DNA of 64,000 nt from Prunus persica (lineage: Eukaryota; Streptophyta; Magnoliopsida; Rosales; Rosaceae). The stretch covers positions 17,977,624 to 18,041,623 of the forward strand of contig NC_034013.1 of the NCBI RefSeq assembly GCF_000346465.2. Reading direction: 5' to 3'. Numbering within the stretch: position 1 is the first letter of the stretch; every line of letters begins with the position of its first letter. Shown here one piece after another: positions 1-11,572 of the stretch. The notes beneath the pieces were generated by a model. The model was not told the DNA's origin and did no database searches. It saw nothing but the letters and a program-made list of their open reading frames with translations. Both the position numbers and the translations under genes were made by a program.

Positions 1-108
1 ACGACTCCGAAGCCAGTGAGCTCCCAAAAGGCCTCGTGCTAGATGGATGCGGGTGTGCATATATAAGACACATCACCCCCTCTCCGTTGGTTGATGTGGG
101 ATCTTACA
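1..108 (-). repeat. Cassandra TRIM LTR, partial (LTR 1)
   Basis: Left-truncated copy of the LTR repeated three more times up to 1068. Read on the minus strand it begins TGTAAGATCCCACATC at 108, and its right neighbour is the short internal domain. Only the terminal part of the LTR is inside the window. Confidence 0.8.
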
Positions 109-176
109 ATCCACCCCCCTTAAGAGCCCGACGTCCTCGTCGGCACACTCGCACCACACGGCAGAGTGGCTCTGAT
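109..176 (-). mobile_element. Cassandra TRIM internal domain, copy 1
   Basis: A 68-bp non-coding spacer between two LTRs. On the minus strand it ends in a purine-rich tract (TTAAGGGGGGTGGAT) directly before the TGTAAGATC LTR start, as expected of a polypurine tract. The end near 171-176 carries the remains of a methionine-tRNA primer-binding site, ATCAGAGCC on the minus strand. The equivalent site at 723-797 is more complete. No protein is encoded, as is normal for TRIMs. Confidence 0.7.
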
Positions 177-446
177 TGTCACACCCCGGGATCGGCTCCG
201 CCGTAGCACGATATTATCCCCTTTGGGCCCCCCCTCTGCCCGCATGGTTTTGTTTCTGGGAGCTCACGAGCAACTTCCCAGTGGGTCACCCATCCTGGGA
301 TTGCTCTAGCCCCCAACTCGCTTAACTTCGGAGTTCCTACGACTCCGAAGCCAATGAGCTCCCAAAAAGCTTCGTGCTAGATGGATGCGGGTGTGCACAT
401 ATAAGGCACATCACTCCCTCTCCGTTGGTTGATGTGGGATCTTATA
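177..446 (-). repeat. Cassandra TRIM LTR 2 with 5S rRNA-derived core
   Basis: Full LTR of about 270 bp with TG..CA-type ends on the minus strand. About 272-337, read on the minus strand, follows plant 5S rRNA: CTCCGAAGTTAAGCG (A-box region) and GGATGGGTGAC..CTGGGAAGT (C-box region) are recognisable. LTRs carrying 5S promoter sequence are the defining feature of the Cassandra TRIM family. It is followed by only about 5 bp before LTR 3, so no internal domain separates them. Confidence 0.85.
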
Positions 447-451
447 ATAAT

Positions 452-722
452 TGTCACACCCCGGGATCGGCTCCACTGTAGCACGATATTGTCCGCTTTG
501 AGCCCCACTCTCTGCCCGCACGGTTTTGTTTCTGGGAGCTCATGAGCAACTTCCCAGTGAGTCACCCATCCTGGGATTGCTCTGGCCCCCAACTCGCTTA
601 ACTTCGGAGTTCCTACGACTCCGAAGCCAGTGAGCTCCCAAAAAGCCTCGTGCTAAATGGATGCGGGTGTGCACATATAAGGCACATCACCCACTCTCCG
701 TTGGTTGATGTGGGATCTTACA
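452..722 (-). repeat. Cassandra TRIM LTR 3 with 5S rRNA-derived core
   Basis: About 271 bp, nearly identical to the neighbouring LTRs, with the 5S-like block at about 548-614. It is separated from LTR 4 by an internal domain and directly abuts LTR 2. Confidence 0.85.
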
Positions 723-797
723 ATCCACCTCCCTTAAGAGCCCGACGTCCTCGTCGGCACACTCGCACCACACGACAGAGTGGCTCTGATACCAAAT
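723..797 (-). mobile_element. Cassandra TRIM internal domain, copy 2
   Basis: A 75-bp non-coding spacer with the best-preserved primer-binding site. On the minus strand ATTTGGTATCAGAGCC follows the LTR end, complementary to the 3' end of initiator methionine tRNA. The opposite end is a purine-rich tract next to the following LTR. Together these give a complete LTR-PBS-PPT-LTR unit at 452-1068. Confidence 0.8.
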
Positions 798-1068
798 TGT
801 CACATCCCGGGATCAACTCCGCCGTAGCACGATATTGTCCGCTTTGGGCCCCCCTCTCTGCCCGCACGGTTTTGTTTCTGGGAGCTCACGAGCAACTTCC
901 CAGTGAGTCACCCATCCTGGGATTGCTCTGGCCCCCAACTCGCTTAACTTCAGAGTTCCTACGACTCCGAAGCCAGTGAGCTCCCAAAAGGCCTCGTGCT
1001 AGATGGATGCGGGTGTGCACATATAAGGCACATCACTCACTCTTCGTTGGTTGATGTGGGATCTTACA
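798..1068 (-). repeat. Cassandra TRIM LTR 4 with 5S rRNA-derived core
   Basis: A 271-bp LTR with the 5S-like block at about 893-960. It ends exactly where sequence of a different TRIM begins (1069), so the Cassandra cluster interrupts or truncates that element. Confidence 0.85.
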
Positions 1069-1490
1069 AAGGGTCCGTCCCTTTGAAATCTTAACATGGT
1101 ATCAGAGTCAAGTTGGTTGACTGGACCCGATTAAACCAAATCAAACAAACTCAAATCAAACAAAAAAAACCCCAAATTGAATCAAAATCAAACAAACCCC
1201 AAATTATAAAAATAAAACAAATAAAAAATAAAAAGTGAACGATGTGGAATTGGTTGCACGTGTGGCCCAGTAAAAAGTGGTCCCACGTGAGGAGGAGTGT
1301 TGAAGAATACACGAGTCCCACATCGAAAACTTAACAAAATAGAAAGTCCCATATAATAAATAGTTCCACTCCTAATAACATCGAGGCCTTTTGTATAAAA
1401 CCCCACACCTGCTAAACAGGTGGTTAAGTTGGGGACAATATCGATGTTGCTATTGGTGGGCCAAGGATCCGTCCCTCTGAAATCTTAACA
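1069..1490 (+). mobile_element. Second TRIM-like element, 5' LTR truncated by Cassandra
   Basis: 1069-1096 is the tail of a 5' LTR, ending CTTTGAAATCTTAACA. A primer-binding site TGGTATCAGAGTCA follows at 1097, then a roughly 200-bp non-coding internal region and a purine-rich tract (GTGAGGAGGAG, about 1287-1297). A 193-bp 3' LTR spans 1298-1490, starts TGTTGAAGAATACACG and ends CTCTGAAATCTTAACA, matching the 5' remnant. The first part of the 5' LTR is missing where the Cassandra cluster begins. No coding capacity is seen. Confidence 0.75.
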
Positions 1491-1606
1491 GAATCTTCGT
1501 CCTGGCAACAATCTATAATATGAACTATATGCGGCTGCATTGAATCTGAATCTGAAGCTATAATATCTTCCCTCTAGGCTTCTAGGCTGGAGGTACAAAA
1601 CTTAAT

Positions 1607-3402
1607 TTATGTAGATGGGTGAAGCTGCTTGGAAGAATGCGATCTATGTAAAACCTTGCCAAAAACATCATAAAAAGCGATCTCTGCATCCGTGGGATTC
1701 AACTGCACAGACATAAAGCCTTGACCATCATAAAAGAAGTTGAGCCCTTCTTTGTTCAACCCCTTAATGTCTCCCCTCCATGCTTTGGACCCTGCTCCAC
1801 TTGTTAGAAATTGTATTGGGCTGCAACAAATCCAGTTTCAATCAGCTTTAGTTGCACATACAGACTCTTCCATTCTTAAGAAACACCTGAATTGAACTTA
1901 CCTTTCTGTGTCACTAATGTGTTCTAGGCAATGATCGTGCCCGTTCATGTAAAAATCGACATCATTGGCCTAAGATTTATGAAGGATTTAGCAGAGTTAG
2001 CATCTATTTTACATCCATTCATCTCAACAAGAAAGCAGCATAAAATTAACCCTTTGCTTTAGAATTGGAAGCTTTGACAGATATACCTGAAGGATTGGGA
2101 GAAGCTGCTTTATAAGTTCCTCTGTATCACCATGATGCCCAACACTTCTAATTGCATGGTGACCAACTACTATCTTCCACTTTGCAGACGACTTCTTCAG
2201 TGCAAACTCGACATCCTATTACAACATCATTATTTATATTAATAAGCATCATCAATGATTAAGCACATTTTAGGTAAGAAAGATACTCAAAATTCAAAAT
2301 GGTAGCAGAAAATTAATTATATATATATTATATACCTTCAATAAGGTTGCAATATAATCCTTGCGAGAGGTAATGCCTCGCCAATCATAAGTATGGTCCT
2401 CTGTGTTTGTGAAGTACTTATTGACAAGAGGAGTGGTGTCCACAAAGAAAATCTCTGCTAATTCTGGGGAAAAAGAGATAGGACGAAATTGCTTATGTTA
2501 TGATTGAGTCTTACAGATATCAATTTCTTGTGTAGAAAAACTGATACTAAGAGTATGTATAATATATGCTCACCTGCATTGACAATGAAAGACCTCAAAC
2601 AAATCCATCTGCTATCAATTTTCCTAAGAAGAGGGCTCAGTTGAGCCTCTGCATCACCCCTGTAGTCATGGTTGCCCAACACTGCATTCAAAGTTATCAA
2701 AGTCAAAAACAAATTTATTGAAATTTTTATAACTAAAAGCTTTCTTTCGAGTATTGGAAATTTGGAACTTACCGCTGTACCACTGCTTTTGCAGGCTTTT
2801 TGCTGTGTAGATTTTGGTAAATGACTCCTCAAATGCTGTGTCATGTTCGCTTGCCAATCCATTATCATAAAAGTTATCGCCCGTCGAAACCACAAAATCT
2901 ATGTCAAGCTTCTCTCCAACCTTTCCCATCTACAAAAGTAGTCGTACCACAAATTTGTTTAGCAAACACAGATTAGATTGACTAATTCTTGCACTTGAAG
3001 CAATCAAGAAAATGCAGGCAGGGGACTCAGAGAGAAGAAAAACAACAAAGGGAAACAAGGTATACTGTTATATGTTTTTTCTTACTATGTAAAACTTTTT
3101 TTTTTATGAAAGTATGTTCTTGAGTGGCTGTGGCTTCACATGATGCACCTTGCCAGAAATCATGAGTAGAATATATGAATGACAAGAAGCATTAGAAGTT
3201 GTGGAACCTGAAAGGCAACTTGAGATTGGTTAAAAGCTCCTCTTCTCCCCCAGTCACCAAGTACCAAGAAACTAAGTGATCCATCTTCTTTGGTGGGATG
3301 TTCGAATCTCTCAAGCTCTGCAGATGTAATTACCAGACACAGGCCAAAACTCAGGATCAAGAAAAAGCACAAGGTCCTGGAATTTTTGTAAGGTATAGCC
3401 AT
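1607..3402 (-). CDS. Purple acid phosphatase, low-molecular-weight plant type (PAP3/8/17-like)
   Basis: Seven exons on the minus strand: 3402-3208, 2929-2773, 2681-2574, 2454-2336, 2215-2087, 1969-1902 and 1820-1607. They total 990 nt (329 residues plus stop), the usual size of the plant small PAP class. Residues about 1-28 form a hydrophobic signal peptide ending TSA, so the enzyme should enter the secretory pathway. All five metallophosphoesterase metal-binding blocks are present: GDWG (D50), GDNFY (D83, Y86), GNHD (N121, H122), VVGHH (about 209-213) and GHDH (H247, H249). Members of the family hydrolyse phosphomonoesters with a dinuclear Fe-metal centre and often respond to phosphate starvation; no phosphate-response element was tested for here. 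The gene looks intact. Which numbered PAP it matches cannot be settled by eye. Confidence 0.93.
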
Positions 3403-4251
3403 AATTTGATATGGCTCTGCCGGAGTTTATAAGGAAATTAATAACTGTATGTATGGATGAATGAAACTGAGGCAAGAGTAAAGAGTTAAAGAGTCCTGCG
3501 GCCTCTTATATAATAGCAAGGTTGGTAATTAAGTAAGAAACAAGGCCATTTAATTATAATTATGATTCATGATGAAGATGATGACAGCATATTTTCTCAT
3601 CCAGCAACTGATGTTGGTGTAAAATTTGTAATTTAGTGCTGCTGAGTGATTCTTTCTTTCTTTTTCTTTGGTTTTTTTTTATTATATATAAGTATTGGTT
3701 TAAATTTGATTGCGTTTGATTTGACAGAGAGAACATGAACATGACTCATGACCATAATGTTGTTTCATGGATTATAAATCTATAGTTAGAACAGACAGTT
3801 TCAACTTTGAAGACAGTGCAGTACACAAGAGGTTTGCAATTAAAAAACCCAATTATTTATAACCACACAACAGAATTTGTTATAATCATGCAGGTGCATG
3901 CATCAGAATTTCAGAAAGATGCAGTGATGAGATGCGAATATGCCTCTGGCATAACTGCTAGAGCCGTTTAGAATATTCGGAGGATCCGAGTCCAAGATCG
4001 GGAATTCTGTTTTCCCCCACTCAGAATATGACACGGCAGACGTCATCATCACCTAAAAGCGAGCCAAATTGGTTTCTTTGAAACTACCTTCTTTTTTTTT
4101 TTTTTTAAGAAACTACTATTGAGTATGACTACTACGGCTCCTTAACCTAATAAAGGCTAATAAAGGCAGAGGGTAAGCGAGAAGAAATACTTTCCTTTCT
4201 CCGTTTCATTGTATTCCTATTTTTATCTCTCTCTCTTATGCTTTAATAGGT

Positions 4252-4415
4252 GGAGTCATGCTATAGTGAGGGACTTATCTAAAGCCCTTAAATAAGATAA
4301 TGTCTTCTCTCTTAACTATTTGATTAAACTAATTCATTTAATCTAACTCCTAATTAATTTGATCCAACGATTAAGAGATAATGTTTCATCTAAGAGCCTT
4401 ACTTACTATAAAATT
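4252..4415 (-). mobile_element. MITE-like element, relative of the copy at 61745-61873
   Basis: This stretch starts GGAGTCATGCTATAG and contains TTTGATCCAACGATTAAGAG. The reverse complement of 61745-61873 starts GGAGTCATTCTATAG and has the same internal blocks in the same order (AAGCCCTTA-like, TTTGATCCAAC.ATTAAGAGATA, CTTA.GAGCC). The two are diverged members of one short non-coding repeat family. The inverted repeat is less clear here than in the second copy. Confidence 0.55.
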
Positions 4416-4494
4416 CTTGTTGATAGGTGATAGAAAGATGAGGACAATGAAACTAGAATAGAAAAGTTTTTAATAGTTTATACAATATTTTAAA

Positions 4495-4910
4495 GGTATG
4501 CCAAGGGGGTATACTCCATAAATAGTATATTTAATAGTCTAGTCGCACGGCTATACTACATAGAATATTGTAAAGGTATCGCCGCGTGGCTATACTCCAT
4601 AAAAGTATAGCCGGACAGCCATACTCCATAAAAATATTTACGCTAAATATTTAACAGTATAACCGGGCGGCTATACCCCATAAAATAGTATGTTTAACGG
4701 TATATTTTAAAAGTATAGCCGCACGGCTATACTCCATAAATTATCATATTTAATAGTATCGCCGTCGGGTATACTCCATGTACAGAATATTCTAAAAGTA
4801 TAGCCGCTCGGCTATACCCCGTAAACAGTATATTTAATAGTATAGCCGGTCAGCTATACCCCATAAATAGAATATTTTAACAGTATAGCCGCTCGGCTAT
4901 ACTTTATAAA
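4495..4910. repeat. Array of interrupted palindromes (GTATAGCCG-N-CGGCTATAC)
   Basis: About nine units 40-60 bp apart. Each contains a self-complementary core such as AGTATAGCCG.(C/A/T)CGGCTATAC followed by (T/C)CCATAAA. The cleanest palindromes are at about 4712-4732, 4797-4817 and 4882-4903; others are degenerate (TATCGCCG, TATAACCG). AT-rich linkers with ATATTTAATAG or ATATTTTAA separate them. No protein is encoded and I do not recognise a named family. Confidence 0.7.
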
Positions 4911-5521
4911 AATAGTAGAATCTTGATTTCTCTTTTTTAATTAGTTTAATTAGTAGTTATGTTTTAATTATTATTTACTTAGTGAATAATTAGTATTTAA
5001 ATATTTTATCAAAGAAATTTTAAAAAAAATTTATATACTATTTATTAAGTAATATAATTTATTAAGTTAATTAAAATATTTAATACTGATTATTCACTAA
5101 AGAAATAATAATTAAAATATAATTACTAATGAAAGTAATTAAATAAAGCTAAGATTTTATTACTAATAGAAAAGTTTTTCTCTTAAGAGAGGGAGAATGA
5201 GTACCTGCACAAATTGGATCAGGTTGGATTGATTTGAAAAAAAAAATAGAGTAAAAAAAGGGTTGGATCGCATCTAAAATGATAGCCCAAAACCTATATG
5301 AAAGCCCATAATCAAAAGATGTTTGAGTTGGGTTCAGAAGTTGGACTGGACCACAGCTAGAATGTTGGCCCAAACTTGAGGTCGGTTCCAGAGTTCACAG
5401 CTTATATTAAACGAATAGGTGATTAGGGATTGTGGTTGATTACATTCGTTCTTGAAGAAATCAGAATTATATTCATCGTCAAGAAAGAAACATCCTTTCC
5501 TTAGCTCTCTCTCTCTCAAAC

Positions 5522-6828
5522 ATGCTAAGATCAGACGAGGAAGACGCTTCAGAGCTCAAGATTGGAGACGGTATCTAAATATTATTTTCCCAAAGATGTT
5601 TTCAAATCCCTAATGCACAATTTTGGACATTGTTATCGATGTGATCCTAGGCAGAGTTTTACCTGCTGTTCGGCTGTTTTGTCAATTTTCAATATCATGA
5701 TACCTAAAGTTTTGTTTGTGTATCAATGAAAGAGGGTAGAAAACCATCAATTTTGTATGTATAAAGAAAAAGAAGTATAGAAGATGTGACATTGTACCAG
5801 AAAGAAAGAAAGAATGACTGTTGGCGTATATATGAATGATATAAACATGAGTTTGTATGGGACCTTGATTGAATTGTAAACGTAGTGAGGTTAAAGTTTG
5901 AATATATTAAGTTAATGACATTGAGTTTGTGGTTGTGAAGATTTCTTGAAGGCGAAATGTTTAATGAATAGTGAGGTTGCCATTCTGCTTGAGCATAGAT
6001 GTGATCAGATGAAGCATATGTCTGGCGATTCAACGACCCAACTTCCTCAGTAAGATTTACATTACACTCTCGTAATCTCGTAATCTCGTAATCTCGTAAT
6101 CTCGTATCGTATATTTATTATTGTAACCATTACCATACATACATTATATATACATATATGTTGTGGCTGTGTACTAGAACCAAATAAGAACCAAGAACCA
6201 AGAACCAAATGATGATGATGATGATGATGATGATAATATTTGATCAAAATGGATGATGATGTTATTTTCCTTTCCTGGCTGTGTAGAGTGTTGGAGAAAT
6301 CACTGCAGTATGTTAAGCGCTTCAGTCGCTTCACGAATCAGGGCTCTGTAAAGCAAGTTCGAGAGTATCCTACATTGCTTGCTTTCTTGTTGTTGATTTA
6401 TATACACTATTACATGTGGTAGTCTTCGTTGTTATTCTTAATAAATAGCATTCAGAGTCCTGAGTAGATACCAATTGGCTGAATTCGAGGTAATAATTAG
6501 GGAGATTCACTATTATACCCAATATATATTCGAGGTACCAAACCAAAACATTCATTCAAAACAACAAATTAATTTGTTAATGTGTTCTGCCCTGCAGCTG
6601 GCTGTCATTGGGAATCTCTGTCCTGAAAATGTGGAAGAAGCCATGTCACTTGTGCCTTCCCTCAAGGTATTTTTTTATTTCCGTTTCATCATTGATGTTT
6701 TTGTCTGCAAAACCTATAATTGATGAACCTCCCTCCTCATCAAATTGCAGACCAAAGGACGTGGGCATGATGAAGAAGCCATTGAGAGACTGTTAAATGA
6801 CCTCTTGATGATTAAAAAGTTTGAGTGA
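5522..6828 (+). CDS. NRPB4: DNA-directed RNA polymerase II subunit RPB4
   Basis: Six exons: 5522-5570, 5941-6049, 6287-6364, 6468-6489 (a 22-nt microexon), 6598-6666 and 6751-6828. They total 405 nt, 134 residues. The product reads through the RPB4 fold: AELKIGD-type N-terminus (here SELKIGD), FLKAKCLMNSEVAILLEH, LEKSLQYVKRFSRF, GNLCPENVEEA, VPSLKTKGRGHDEEAIE and the C-terminal KKFE. RPB4 pairs with RPB7 to form the stalk of RNA polymerase II. The sequence matches the Pol II form rather than the Pol IV/V paralogue (NRPD4/E4), which has a longer, divergent N-terminus. The linker before YQLAEFE is about four residues shorter than I would expect, because the microexon joins VRE directly to YQ; the reading frame is kept. 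Confidence 0.92.
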
Positions 6829-9657
6829 AATATGTGCTTCCTTCCAGCCTTCCATGTTTCTGTGGTCAGCTGCTAGTTTATAGCATGTTTTGATTTATGG
6901 CCCAACGTACGGTCTTGTCTTGAGGCAGGCTTGGTTGTGTATGGAGTTTAAGCATATGGGCCACGTTAGGCCAGACAACAAGACTATCGAAGCACAGTCG
7001 AGTTTAATTCAAGAAACATATTTCATTTTCAGTTTTCAAAATCGCCATTAATTTTGAAAACAACTTTATAGTGTCTTTAGTCTTTTTCTGGAGCTACTTT
7101 CTCATTCACCAATTGTCATCACTACACCGATTTAAAATTTGGCTCAATTTATGTCTACTATAGAAGAAAGATAAGAAACTCTTTCTGTGTGTTGCCGATT
7201 TAACTCCAGAAATGAAGAACATGCATCGTCTTCGTCCAACCATACGTATACATATACGTTTATTCTCTTTTGATAATAAAAGATGGTGTAATTGATTTGA
7301 AGTAGCAATAATGAAGTTGAGGCTGAGGTAGCATGTAATGTAACGTAACCCAACTCTACCCTATCAATGTCATCCCTATTTATAACTTTAACAACTAGTT
7401 ATGCGCAGCAGAGTACAGGGCCTCATAAAATAATTAACGAAAAAGCTATTCATTCAATTCAATTCCATATTGGAGGTGTGAAATTGAAATTGGTCAGTCT
7501 GATAAATTATTATATATGTGGATGGTGTGGTGGAAGCAAGGAAGGAAGGGAGGCCCCTGGTGGTTCCATTCCATCCACCTTCACGAATGTTACTCCCCCA
7601 ATTCAAACCTGACCTCACAGACTGACACTATTAATTAATAATGATATACATATAATATATATATATATATACGTCTTGTTATAAGAAAATTTTCATTTAA
7701 TTGTCCAAGAAAATTACAGAAGTAATTTAATTATGTTTTTTGTTTGTTGGAAATAATATTAAATTTGTTGAGGGTACAAGAATACAAGGAGTTAATTTCA
7801 TGGTGTCAGCTGCACAAACTGATGAAGGAGGATGAGAAAGAAGAAAGCAGGAAAAAAACAAGTGTAGTAGGTTTGGTTTCCAGTTTCCAGTTGCATCTGT
7901 TGGCTCTGTTGGCTCTGTTAGCTCTGTTAGCTCTGGCTTTCGCAGGATCACAGGCTCTCTCTGAGTACTGGCAGTCAGCCCTGGCTTGTTAATTGTGGGA
8001 TATTATATACATATATATAACATGCAGGGGAACGTCTACATCTTTCCTTCTCGGTATTCTATGCGATGTGAAAGCTCAGTGACATCCAGTTTTATGCTTG
8101 ACACACACACACTCTCTCTCTCTCTGATATACTCGCTCTTGTTCAATTCAATTCTATTCAATTCAATTCTATTCTCAATTATGACCAACCTATGGATGGG
8201 AGATGGGGGGGCGGTGGTTGATTTCAATGTTGCCTCGGGCTTTATGAACAATAGGAAAAAAGAAACAAAAAAAAGTCAAAAGAAGTCAAATTCCAAACAA
8301 AAGTTTCAAAGGCCCCAAAGCAAAACCCCATTTTTTTCACCATAAAGAAAGAAAGATTAGACATCATCCATAGTAGGCTGCTGCTGCTACTAGCAAAGCC
8401 TAGCTAGTAGGCCTTCCCTTTTTGTTGTCAAAAAGACGTTGGAATTGCTGAATAAAGTAGAGGCCTTTTCTCTCTCTCTCTCTCCTGACCCTCCTTCAAT
8501 CATAAAGCAATCGATTGCAAAATCATTTCTTTTCTTTTGTTTCCTGTGCCCACTCAACTCACTTAATACTACGACCACTGTTGCCTAGGAATTGACGTCG
8601 CCTGCACCTCCCTCCCTCCCTCCCTCACTTATTTTCTTTTGAGTTTTGGCTTTTGCAATTTCACTTTCCCACTCCAATTCCCAGTAAGAAAACTAAGTCA
8701 GACCAAACCCAAAATAAAAAATATTATTATAATTATTGGACAGTTGGTGCATTTACCCAGTTGAGTCAAAGTCTGTATAGTAGAAGAAGTAGACCATTAT
8801 TGTTTTGTTTACAATCTCTGATTTCAAATGGTAACACAAAACTTAAACAGTCTTCATTATTGTTTTAATTGTGGATGTTCAGTCCTCACTCATTCTTCAT
8901 CTTTAATTTCTTGTACATTCAAATGCAGAACAGAAGCGAGGAGGCAGTATCATAATTATTATTATTAATGTTTGAATATCTACCTTGCCTATGTGCACGT
9001 GCATCCTTTACTGTATTGGGAATTTCAGTGGAGTGTTGCAATCACAACAATAACTTTACTGGAATCGTACGTACGTATTATTGCATAATGAAACAAGCAA
9101 AAGTAGCTACAAGCAATAAAATTAAATGTATTTGCATCTACTTGCAACTTTTACCAAGTCATCAATGAATGCATACTGTATGGTACTGTATACCTACACT
9201 AGCTAGCTAACGCAGCGAAGCCTCAATTCTATTATATTTGTATATTGGATCCGATGGATGGATTGCTTGAACGATTGGGACGACACAGATATATATTCTA
9301 TGTATGTACGTATGTATGTGTATTGAGACATCTTCAAAAACCAAGATTAAAACAAACACAAACAGCACAGAATTTATGCCATCCAATCAAACCCTATCTA
9401 CATTAAAATTAATGGATGAGAGAGAGAGAGAGAGAGAGAAGAGAGAGTAGAAGACATGATGATCAAAATCCAACATGACTACAAATTTACAGGAAATTCA
9501 CCTTGAAAATTGAAACTCATAACCCTGCACAGTGCCCTGTTGTTTTGCTCGAAAAGGGGCCCCTAGATAGAACTAATTAACCAGATGGTGGACCGGTAGT
9601 TGTCTAAAAGGGTGGCCGAGGGTGCTTCTAATAAGAAAGGTAAGATTGTAAGAAGAA

Positions 9658-9692
<35 letters not shown>

Positions 9693-10190
9693 GCAATATT
9701 AATATATATACATACATTCATCTGCGTAAGCAGTTATCAACAACACCATGTTTTTCTGGTGCTGCCATGGTCATCATTAATTTTAAGGCAGTTACACCGT
9801 AAAGAAGATGGATTGATGTATGATCAGTGCATGATTAAATCCTGGAGTGGAGGGCATGCATGATGCATATACAACATTTCATTCATATTTGAGTGTTGCG
9901 GCATTGCTGTCTATTCTTCTAGCTTCCTTCGTTTTCAGTCCAGTTTTTGTTTGCATTGTCATTTAATTTCCACAAGACCAACAGCAACAAACATCTTTAC
10001 CCCCGCATGTACCCAACTCCATATATATGCAATGCATACAACATCTTTAATTCTCCTTTCCTTTTATTGGTCAGATGCAAAATATTCCATGTTATCACCC
10101 AAAAAACAAATTATTCGATGCATATATATAGCAATTAATCCTATTACCATAGTCCCATGGCTTAATTGCATATATTTGATAGACATTATG

Positions 10191-10301
10191 GCTTGGCTCC
10201 TTAAGTTTCAACAAAGAAAAAAATATTTTAAAAAATTTGAAACGTGTCAAAATCACATTGACTGTAAGGAGGAGCTCCAACTCAATTTTAAGGAGCCAAG
10301 C
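10191..10301. mobile_element. Small inverted-repeat element (MITE candidate)
   Basis: GCTTGGCTCCTTAA at 10191-10204 is exactly matched in reverse complement by TTAAGGAGCCAAGC at 10288-10301, with about 83 bp of AT-rich sequence between. I could not define a target-site duplication, so this could also be a chance or regulatory hairpin. Confidence 0.45.
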
Positions 10302-11526
10302 TTTTCCCTTTGACAAAAGACTTATCTATACAGTTGTTTTTTTTTTTTCTCTTTGAAAATGTGTGACAGACAGAAGAAGGGTATTGAAGACGGAAGAAGG
10401 AGACATGCATGCTATCTTGACTTGACCTACATTGCTCAATTTATTTCCTTAGAAGCAATTAATAAATGAAAAGATGCCGGAAAAGAAGGAGAAAAGTAGA
10501 AATAGCTATTATTTACCCCTTCCTCTTTTCATACCCCAACAAAATTTGTAAGCAAGAAGAAGTACTTTATAATTTTGTATTGCTAGTTAGAATCACCCCA
10601 ATATATATAAACCCATCATCCTCAGCCACCCTTTTAGAGATGCCCTTTTTTTCGTATTAATTAACAAGTAGACAGTGACACTCTTTACAACTCTGCTTTC
10701 TTTTTCTTTTCTTTTATATACCATTTCCATGGTCGGAAGGACTCGGAGGTCCATTGTGTTTGTACGTATTTAGGCTTCTCTTTTTCTTAACGACGATTTG
10801 ATCGTATTTGCTTTCTTTCCCTATACTATCAAAATCTCAATTCTATGAAGGGAGAATTTAAGATCACTGGATTAGTGCACTAAAGAACAAATTATCTTTA
10901 ATTCAGTTTTAAACATTATCCCTCGGTTTTGGGAAAACAAGCTTATCATTCCATTTGCAAAATTTGGATGTCGTTCGTTTCGTTAATTATGGGTATATCT
11001 CCTTGCTTACTTAATTATTATGTGAAAAGCAAAGTCATCATCCATCAACAGTACTAGCTGAAACTTATGTTTTTACTGGAACATTTTGACAATTGTAAAG
11101 CAGCTAGAAAGAAAGTCCGAGAATAGGTTTTCTGATTAATTACTGCCTTATCATTGCTATGAAATTTTCACTGTTAATTATTCCAGCCAACAGTTAATCT
11201 AGTCTTAGATCCACTGCTTGCCGACATGGTTAGTTAAGACATACTTTTTTTGTTTTTATAGAGAGATATATACTGTACACATGATAGGATGCAACAACCA
11301 AAATTATAAATGCGTGGTCAAAAAATAAACTTGTTTGTTTGTAACAATGTTCTATATCTAGTACTTTTATTCGGAGAAATTCTAAAATTGTATTTATATT
11401 TGATTAAAAAAATCACTAACCACAAAAGACCATTACAATAACGAAACGATCTACCTTTCTAATTTATGCTGTCATACGGTCCACACCCCCAAGATACCAC
11501 CTAGCTAAGTAAGAGCAATAGCAGTT

Positions 11527-11529
<3 letters not shown>

Positions 11530-11570
<41 letters not shown>
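11530..11570. repeat. (GA)n microsatellite
   Basis: A perfect GA dinucleotide run of about 40 bp within the long spacer. Confidence 0.95.

Positions 11571-11572
<2 letters not shown>

Larger units (their letters stand above)
3403..5521. other. Intergenic region between PAP and RPB4
   Basis: The PAP promoter side (3403 to about 3900) is AT-rich with no other gene. It then holds a MITE-like element (about 4252-4415), an array of palindromic repeats (4495-4910) and an AT-rich stretch (4915-5150). The last 300 bp is the RPB4 leader, ending in a (CT)n tract at 5505-5517 just before the start codon. The short open frames here have no coding character. Confidence 0.6.

Noticed and set aside
4495..4910. 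CRISPR-like array
   Set aside because: Repeats and spacers are both degenerate, the spacing is irregular and this is plant nuclear DNA.
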